Shown here: positions 58,362-64,000 of the stretch, piece after piece | Layout: each line of letters begins with the position of its first letter | Position numbering within the stretch: the first letter of the stretch is position 1 | Translations under genes and position numbers: made by a program | NCBI GenBank assembly: GCA_964542315.1 | Contig: CAZIUA010000003.1 | Span: 5,105 to 69,104, forward strand | Direction of reading: 5' to 3' | Origin: UBA11524 sp964542315 | Lineage (GTDB): Bacteria > Bacillota > Clostridia > Christensenellales > Aristaeellaceae | DNA: 64,000 bases | The notes under the pieces: generated by a model | Database searches by the model: none | The model's input: the letters and a program-made list of their open reading frames with translations, nothing else | What the model was told of the DNA's origin: nothing

Positions 58362-61346
58362 ATGAAGCATATCCGAACGCTGCTGACGGCCGCTGTGCTG
58401 GTGCTGGCGCTGCTGCTGCCGACGCTGTGCGCCGCGCAGGAGGCTGCGGACAAGGTCTACGGCGTGTGCCTGGCGGATCAGGTGCGCCTGCGCAAACAGC
58501 CGAACACGGGCGCGAATATATGGTTCTATATCGATCGGGGGTTTGCGGCTGAGATCCTCGATGTGATCACGGATGGCAGCGGCGATCCGACCTGGTATAA
58601 GGTCAACTCCGAACATCCTGTGCCCAATGGCCGCACCTATATCGGCTATGTCAGCGCGGCGTTTTTCCGCCCCATGACGGAGCAGGAGACCGCGGATTAC
58701 CTCGCCGGTCTGGGCGTGACCGTCCCGACCAAGGCGCCGGAAGCCACGGCGGAACCCGGCACCCCTGTGACGGGCATGAAGGGCGAGATCACGGCGGATG
58801 GCGTGGCGCTGCGCGATGGCGCGAGCACCGAATCCAACGTGCTGGCCCGCCTGAATGAGGGCACCGAGGTCGAGATCCTCACCGTGCCGGATCAGATCGG
58901 CGCGAAGTATTGGTATTCCGTGCGCTATAACAGCCAGGTCGGCTATGTGCAGTCCAACTACATCCGTGTGACCACGGGCGGCAGCGATACGCCCACCGCC
59001 GTGCCGACGGCGACCGCGACGCAGATGGCCACCGGCATGATCACCGCGGATGGCGTGAACTTCCGCGTCGGCCCCGGCGAAGAGTATGGCTCCATGGGCA
59101 AGCTCAACAGCCAGACCGTGGTGGAGCTGCTGACCATTCCGGATACCATCGATGCGAATCACTGGTATCTGGTGCGCTATAACGGTCAGCGCGGCTACAT
59201 CCAGGCGCCGTACATCCGCGTGCTGACCCTGGGCGCGGATGCGCTGCCGGATGCAGGCGTGTACGGCTATGCGGAACTGACGCAGTCCTCCGCGAACCTG
59301 CGCGATGTCCCCGGCGGCAGCACGAAGGTGCAGTGGACGGGCAAGGGCTCCCGCCTGCGCATCACCGGCGAAGCGGTGAAGAAGGGCTCCTTTGAGTGGT
59401 ATCCCGTGTATTACGAAGCCACCGCGACCATCTACTATGTCCGCGGCGACCTGATCACGGTGGTGGACCGCAACACCAGCACCGTCGTGACGCCCACCCC
59501 TGCGCCCCAGAGCCAATACGGCTATGTCATCACCACCACCTATGGCGTGAACCTGCGCATCCAGCCCGGCGGAGAGAGCGTGGATCAGATCCCGCGCAAC
59601 ACCATCCTGGCCTGTGTGGGTCAGCCCGTGTCCCCTAAGGACAGCGGCACCAGCTACACCTGGTATTATGTCCGCTATAACGGCATGTACGGCTATCTGC
59701 GCGGCGACTGCGTCCGCGTGTGCACCGCGACCGGCGGTGAAATGGCCGCAACGCCCACCCCGGCGCCGGAACAGACGCCCTCTGTGACGACCGTCGGCTA
59801 TATCAAGCTCATCAAGGGCGGCGTGAACCTGCGCGCCACGCCCCAGGGCACCTCGAAGGTGCAGCTCCAGCGCGGCCTGATCCTCCCCGTGGTGGGCGAT
59901 ATCGTCCCGGCGGGCAAGGCCGGCAAGTATTGCTGGTATCCCGTGCGCACGGCGGACGGCATGACCGGCTACATCCGCGGCGATTGCGCCATGTGGTGCG
60001 ATGCCAACGGCAACGAAGTGGCGGCGACGCCCAAGCCTACCTCCGGCACCAATGTGACGACGCCTACCCCCACGCCCACGCCGGCGGACACGCTGTCCTC
60101 CTACGTCAGAATCACCGCCAATGCGGTCAACCTGCGCCAGAGCTATTCGACGGATTCCGAGCGGCTCTATCAGGTCAGCAAGAACACGGTGATGCCCTGC
60201 AGCGGCTATAAGGATCAGGGTTCCGTCCGCTGGTATTGCGTGGTCTACAACCATGAAGAGGTGTGGGTGCATGGCAGCTACGCCAAGGTGATGACCGCGG
60301 CGGAATACCAGTCCTGGCTGGCCTCCAACCCCGGCAAGGAACCCGATGTCACCGCCAACCTCGGCTACCTCAAGCTGGTGAAGGACAAGGTGTACATCCG
60401 CAATGCGGCCAATGGCTCTGCCACCATCGATCAGCTGGCCAAGGGCACGGTCATCCGCTATTATTCCGAGAAGATCGCCGCTGGCAACTATGACTGGTAC
60501 CGCGTGCTGACCCCGAATGGTCAGTTTGGCTACATCCGCGCGGATATGGTCGAGCTTTGCGACCAGTACGGCAATGCCCTGCCGGAGAATACGCCCATCA
60601 TCGGCGGTAACACCAGCAGCGCACCCGACAGCCAGCAGGAGACCTCCTACAGCCAGCTCAGCCTGGGCAGCACCGGCGAAAAGGTCGCCAACCTCGTCGC
60701 TGAGCTGATCAACCAGGGCTATTACACCGGCGCGCAGACCAGCACCTACACCAGCGCGGTGCAGGCGGCTGTCAAGGCGTTCCAGGCGACCAAGGGCCTG
60801 ACGGTGGACGGCATCGCCGGCAGCGCGACCCAGCATGCGCTCTTCGGCACCAAGCCCATTGGCTCCGGCAACACCAGCAACCTGGATTTCGCCATCTATC
60901 CGGTTGAGAAGATCGACTGGTACACCGGCGGCATCCAGCAGATGATCCCGCGCGGCTCGAACTTCAAGGTCTACGACGTGAAGACGGGCATCGTCTGGTG
61001 GGCGCACCGCTGGGCAGGCAGCGATCACGCTGATATCGAGACCCTCACCGCGGCGGATTCCGCGCGCCTGTGCGAGATCTACGGTGTGAAGAACCTGCAG
61101 GAGGTCGTGGACAAGAACCTCTGGCAGCGTCGCCCCTGCCTGGTGACCATCGGCACGCGTACCTTCGCCTGCTCGCTGGACGGCATGCAGCACGGCACCG
61201 ATACCATCCCCAACAATGGCATGGACGGTCAGATCTGCTTGCACTTCACCAACTCCAAGGGACATGCGTCCCAGGCGGTCAGCTCCTCTCATAAGGAAGC
61301 GATCGAATACGCCTACAACAACTGCCCTGCGGGACAGAAAAAGTAA
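58362..61346 (+). CDS. Exported wall protein: eight SH3b repeats, peptidoglycan-binding domain, conserved C-terminus
   Basis: The 994-residue protein starts with a signal peptide (MKHIRTLLTAAVLVLALLLPTLCAAQ). I count eight SH3-like repeats up to about residue 740, each with a V(N/A/Y)(L/I/F)R core such as GVNLRATPQGTSKV, many separated by Thr/Pro linkers like TPTPAPEQTP. A PG-binding-1 domain follows at about 765-830 (GYYTGAQTSTYTSAVQAAVK, FQATKGLTVDGIAG). The last 145 residues form a separate domain (about 845-990) ending NNGMDGQICLHFTNSKGHAS, with Cys-x-His, that I cannot name. GAGGTGA precedes ATG 58362. It likely acts at the peptidoglycan. Confidence 0.85.
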   Translation: MKHIRTLLTAAVLVLALLLPTLCAAQEAADKVYGVCLADQVRLRKQPNTGANIWFYIDRGFAAEILDVITDGSGDPTWYKVNSEHPVPNGRTYIGYVSAAFFRPMTEQETADYLAGLGVTVPTKAPEATAEPGTPVTGMKGEITADGVALRDGASTESNVLARLNEGTEVEILTVPDQIGAKYWYSVRYNSQVGYVQSNYIRVTTGGSDTPTAVPTATATQMATGMITADGVNFRVGPGEEYGSMGKLNSQTVVELLTIPDTIDANHWYLVRYNGQRGYIQAPYIRVLTLGADALPDAGVYGYAELTQSSANLRDVPGGSTKVQWTGKGSRLRITGEAVKKGSFEWYPVYYEATATIYYVRGDLITVVDRNTSTVVTPTPAPQSQYGYVITTTYGVNLRIQPGGESVDQIPRNTILACVGQPVSPKDSGTSYTWYYVRYNGMYGYLRGDCVRVCTATGGEMAATPTPAPEQTPSVTTVGYIKLIKGGVNLRATPQGTSKVQLQRGLILPVVGDIVPAGKAGKYCWYPVRTADGMTGYIRGDCAMWCDANGNEVAATPKPTSGTNVTTPTPTPTPADTLSSYVRITANAVNLRQSYSTDSERLYQVSKNTVMPCSGYKDQGSVRWYCVVYNHEEVWVHGSYAKVMTAAEYQSWLASNPGKEPDVTANLGYLKLVKDKVYIRNAANGSATIDQLAKGTVIRYYSEKIAAGNYDWYRVLTPNGQFGYIRADMVELCDQYGNALPENTPIIGGNTSSAPDSQQETSYSQLSLGSTGEKVANLVAELINQGYYTGAQTSTYTSAVQAAVKAFQATKGLTVDGIAGSATQHALFGTKPIGSGNTSNLDFAIYPVEKIDWYTGGIQQMIPRGSNFKVYDVKTGIVWWAHRWAGSDHADIETLTAADSARLCEIYGVKNLQEVVDKNLWQRRPCLVTIGTRTFACSLDGMQHGTDTIPNNGMDGQICLHFTNSKGHASQAVSSSHKEAIEYAYNNCPAGQKK

Positions 61347-61357
61347 CAGCAACGCAC

Positions 61358-61392
61358 GAGGCCGCATCCGGAAGGATGCGGCCTCTCTTGTC
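61358..61392 (+). terminator. Terminator of the SH3b wall-protein gene
   Basis: GAGGCCGCATCC (61358-61369) pairs with GGATGCGGCCTC (61374-61385) around GGAA, followed by TCTTGTCT. Confidence 0.8.
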
Positions 61393-61413
61393 TGCGGCTG
61401 CTGTTCTGCCATG

Positions 61414-61448
61414 CAAAAAGGCCACCCCGTGTCGTACGGAGTGGCCTT
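61414..61448 (-). terminator. Terminator of the Big_2 protein gene
   Basis: AAGGCCAC (61418-61425) pairs with GTGGCCTT (61441-61448); on the minus strand CCTTTTTGC follows. Confidence 0.75.
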
Positions 61449-61462
61449 GCTTCATCGTGGGA

Positions 61463-63511
61463 TCATTCGCCCAGCACTTTCACCTTCCAGGTCTTTTCCA
61501 CCTGGTTGGCGCGCTTGATGGTCACGCGGTCGCCATCGGCGGTCTGATAGCCGGTGATGCGCATCTTCACCATGCCGATGCTGCCTGGGCGGTTGAATTC
61601 GCCGCCGAAGGAGAAGCGGCCGTGGCGCGTGGCGGCGCCAGGGGCCAGGGTGTAGGAGTAGGAGCCCTCGAAGTCGTTGGAGCGACCGTCGTCATTGCAG
61701 ACGACCGGCTTGCCCCATGCGTCGTAGGTCTCGATGACGAAGTAGAACTTGGTGATGGTCAGGTTGGAGGCGTTGTACACCTGGATGCGGATGACATTGT
61801 CGTCCTCCACATAGAGGTTGGAGATGGTCAGGGGTTTGTTGGCGTCGCCGACCTTGACCTTGAAGGTCGTGACGTAGGAGCCGTCCTCCGTGACGCCGAT
61901 GATGGTCGTTTCGCCCCAGTTGCGTCCGGTGACGGTGGCTTTCTTGCCCGTGCCGGCGACGGTGGCAATGGTGGCATCCTCGGTGTACCAGGTCATGTTG
62001 GTGATGGAGGCATTATCCGGGTAGAAGATGGCGCTGTTGGTGGTCTTGCTGCCCACGCCGACGGTGCATTCCTCATACTTGATGCTCACGCCTTCCACCG
62101 CCTGGGTGACCTGCACCTTGATGGTGGCCTTCTGGCCGGAGCCGTCATTGGCGGTGGCGTAGACATAGCATTCGCCGCGCTTGAGGCCGGTGACGGTGCC
62201 ATCCTGGCTGACGCTGACGATCTCAGTCTTGTTGGTGGAGAAGGTGACGGACGTGTCCGTTGCGGTGGACGGCGTGACCGTCCAGGACAGGCGGATGCTC
62301 TCACCCACGGCGACGTAGGGGTTCTTGTCGTTGAAGGCGACCTTCTGCACGGGCTGATAGACGCGGACGATGGCCTGCGCGTACACCTGGGGATGGGTCT
62401 TGCTCCGGCAGGTGACGATGGCCGTGCCCGCATTGACCGCCGTGACGCGTCCCTCATAGTTGACCTTGACCACCGACGTGTCGGAGGAAAGCCATTCCAC
62501 GCTCTTGTCATTGGTCGTGTCGGGGGACACCGTCGGCCACAGGGTGATGTAATTGCCCGCCTTGATGGAGTATTCCGCCTGCTTGAGGGTGATCTCCTCC
62601 GGCTGCTGGCGGACGGTCACGGTGAACGTATCGGACTTGCCCGAGCCATCCGAGGCCCTGGCGGTGATGACCGCGCTGCCCTTGCTGACGCCGGTAACGA
62701 TGCCGTATTCGTCCACCGTGGCGTTATCCGGCCGGTCGGACGACCAGGTGACCTCGCGGATGGTGGCATCCGCCGGGGTGATGCCCGCCGAAAGGGCGAT
62801 GCTGTCGCCGATGTACAGGGTCCTGATGTCACTGGAGATCTTCACGCGGGTGACGGGCTGAACCACCAGGGCGCGGTACTGCTGGCAGACCTCGGGGTTC
62901 TGAACGCTGCGGACAGTGACGAGGGCTTCGCCGGCCTTTTGGGGCGTGAGGGTGGACGCGCCCGGCTTGACGACGCTCTCATCGGAGGAGGTCAGCTCCC
63001 ACTTGCGGTTCGTCGCGGAGGACGGATTGCAGGTGGCGGAGATGGTCTGCGTCTTGCCCATTTGCAGCAGGAGCACGGGCAGGTGTCCATAGGGGGAGGT
63101 GGGGTCAAGGATGTCGGCCACAACGGGTTCCCACGGGTCATACACGGTCAGCCTGCTGCCCGTGACCTCGATGCTCTCCACCCGGCGCGCCACCGTGACG
63201 GACAGCGTCGTCGTCCAGGAGCGCTTTGCACCCTTAAGCGTCGCGGTGATCGTCACCTGACCCTTGGTCAGACCCGTCACCACGCCATTCTGGTCGATGG
63301 TGGCGATCTTTCTGGACGAGGTGGTATAGGTCAGCTCGCCGGGGTCGGCGCAGTCGCCCGCGCGCACCAGGATCAGCTGGAGCGTCTCGCCCTCAAAGAC
63401 GGTTCGCACGGTCTTGTCAAAATGGAATTGGTTTTCCACCGCCAGCGCCGTGCCGCTCAGGGCACAGACCAGCAGCATTGCGGTCAAAATCAAGGGGATG
63501 ATGCGCTTCAT
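61463..63511 (-). CDS. Exported Big_2 (Ig-like) repeat protein
   Basis: The 682-residue protein has a signal peptide (MKRIIPLILTAMLLVCALSGTALA) and five to six bacterial Ig-like repeats. Each has the W-x-S-(S/D) and V-(T/S)-G-x-x-x-G-x-A signatures, for example VTWSSDRPDNATVDEYGIVT, GVSKGSAVITARASDGSG and VEWLSSDTSVVKVNYEGRVT. The last domain, from about 555, is different (LTISNLYVEDDNVIRIQVYN). Big_2 repeats mediate adhesion or wall spacing. ATG 63511 has GGAGGA 6 bases upstream; ATG 63517 is too close. It converges on the SH3b gene. No LPXTG or membrane anchor is seen, so retention is unclear. Confidence 0.87.
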   Translation of the reverse strand: MKRIIPLILTAMLLVCALSGTALAVENQFHFDKTVRTVFEGETLQLILVRAGDCADPGELTYTTSSRKIATIDQNGVVTGLTKGQVTITATLKGAKRSWTTTLSVTVARRVESIEVTGSRLTVYDPWEPVVADILDPTSPYGHLPVLLLQMGKTQTISATCNPSSATNRKWELTSSDESVVKPGASTLTPQKAGEALVTVRSVQNPEVCQQYRALVVQPVTRVKISSDIRTLYIGDSIALSAGITPADATIREVTWSSDRPDNATVDEYGIVTGVSKGSAVITARASDGSGKSDTFTVTVRQQPEEITLKQAEYSIKAGNYITLWPTVSPDTTNDKSVEWLSSDTSVVKVNYEGRVTAVNAGTAIVTCRSKTHPQVYAQAIVRVYQPVQKVAFNDKNPYVAVGESIRLSWTVTPSTATDTSVTFSTNKTEIVSVSQDGTVTGLKRGECYVYATANDGSGQKATIKVQVTQAVEGVSIKYEECTVGVGSKTTNSAIFYPDNASITNMTWYTEDATIATVAGTGKKATVTGRNWGETTIIGVTEDGSYVTTFKVKVGDANKPLTISNLYVEDDNVIRIQVYNASNLTITKFYFVIETYDAWGKPVVCNDDGRSNDFEGSYSYTLAPGAATRHGRFSFGGEFNRPGSIGMVKMRITGYQTADGDRVTIKRANQVEKTWKVKVLGE

Positions 63512-63666
63512 GGCCATTCCTCCGTTCTGCACAGGGGCTTCTTTCTCAACCATATAACGGATGAAGACTGGATTATCTTCCCGTATCTGCAAAGAAAGTA
63601 TACCGTGTTTTCACCGCAAATGCAACTCCTCCGCGCAAAATGCCCCGGGGATTTTTACAACGCCTC

Positions 63667-63695
63667 TTGTAATCCCGGGGCAGAAGGCCTATAAT
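63667..63695 (+). promoter_or_regulatory. Sigma-A promoter for the metallophosphoesterase gene
   Basis: TTGTAA (63667-63672) and TATAAT (63690-63695), 17-base spacer. Confidence 0.8.
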
Positions 63696-63728
63696 TAGTA
63701 TGAATAAGTATGCGGAGGTTAAGGAAGC

Positions 63729-64000
63729 ATGGCGCGTCGGCAGCAGTACATCTTTGCGGAGGAGAAGCATCACGGTCGGGGCATCCTCCTGGGTCTGGCG
63801 GTGGTGGTGCTGATAGGTCTGGCGGGGCTGTTCACGGCGAACCTGGCCATGACGCATACCGTCGCCTACACGCGGGAATACGTCACGATCTCCAATCTGC
63901 CCACCGATCTGGATAATTTCACCATCCTCCACCTTTCCGACCTCAACGGCGCGGAGCTGGGGGATCGTCAGTCCGCCGTGAAAAAGGCCATCGGCGAACG
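63729..64000 (+). CDS. Membrane-anchored metallophosphoesterase, 3' end outside window
   Basis: Ninety codons are visible. They give a basic N-terminus (MARRQQYIFAEEKHHGR), a signal-anchor helix (GILLGLAVVVLIGLAGLFTA) and the start of a calcineurin-like domain with NFTILHLSDLNGAELGDRQS. In YaeI/YkuE-type enzymes the first metal motif is usually SDLH; here it is SDLN, with Asn in place of His. GGAGG and AAGG lie upstream of ATG 63729. The shorter frame from 63710 is a shadow. Substrate and activity cannot be judged from the fragment. Confidence 0.8.
   Translation, partial: MARRQQYIFAEEKHHGRGILLGLAVVVLIGLAGLFTANLAMTHTVAYTREYVTISNLPTDLDNFTILHLSDLNGAELGDRQSAVKKAIGE

Overview
The window reads as a chromosomal segment of a GC-rich, Gram-positive-type anaerobe of the class Clostridia, probably an uncultured gut or rumen organism. 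The evidence is strong AGGAGG-type ribosome binding sites, many sigma-A promoters with exact 17-base spacers, a dimer-type glycyl-tRNA synthetase, many ABC transporters and glycoside hydrolases, DUF1836/DUF3783/DUF5696/Yip1 proteins, and exported SH3b and Big_2 wall proteins. Christensenellales is my best guess, but it is a guess. I see no phage, integrase, transposase or CRISPR array.

Layout. 1-573: start of an exported cysteine-peptidase-like gene running off the left edge. 769-1308: a DUF1836 regulator. 1587-16112: one long operon with a single good promoter and a terminal hairpin. It encodes an exported GH26 mannanase, a solute-binding protein fused to CBM-like domains, two permease pairs, an NHL/TPR membrane protein, a Yip1 protein and a DUF5696 protein, but no ATPase. 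16167-18608: D-2-hydroxyacid dehydrogenase, DUF3783 protein and a cytoplasmic pectinesterase. 18620-20530: MATE exporter with its MarR regulator and a two-site operator. 20562-22972: small exported proteins, a half-size EamA transporter and a GNAT gene interrupted by an in-frame TGA. 23069-28779: exported SH3-like protein, a YeeE/YedE pair, a sugar-type MFS transporter, a tandem Myb-like regulator and CinA, separated by dispersed hairpin repeats. 28966-32713: M48 protease, glycyl-tRNA synthetase and an exported zinc-ribbon protein.

33152-39055 holds the most unusual locus: a Dlt-like operon (carrier protein, adenylation enzyme 1, MBOAT, SGNH/DltD-like protein, adenylation enzyme 2). The second adenylation enzyme lacks the aspartate that normally holds the alpha-amino group, so the system may load two different acyl groups for a surface polymer. 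It is followed by a GH43 and GH35 pair (39073-42323), a complete ABC importer on the minus strand (42322-46562) and a tRNA-Arg(CCG) (46767-46840).

46995-49633: a coiled-coil protein, an extracellular FMN-carrying protein with EEP repeats, and an exported protein. 49681-52957: glycogen-debranching-type enzyme and a Gfo/Idh/MocA oxidoreductase (minus). 53074-54161: branched-chain aminotransferase. 54253-54823: a truncated Sel1 gene and a stand-alone 5S rRNA to tRNA-Asn unit. 54847-57779: M16C metallopeptidase. 58233-63511: an SH3b-repeat wall protein facing a Big_2 protein. 63690-64000: start of a metallophosphoesterase. A 188-bp multi-hairpin repeat occurs twice in opposite orientation (32759-32946 and 49411-49598) and brackets the Dlt-like locus and its neighbours.

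Taken together the genes describe a plant-glycan user. A surface mannanase and carbohydrate-binding transporter deliver oligosaccharides, leaderless GH35, GH43 and pectinesterase enzymes finish them in the cytosol, and a rich set of exported wall proteins decorates the envelope. Promoter, hairpin and repeat coordinates were read by eye; functions come from recognised motifs and family resemblance, not from database searches.
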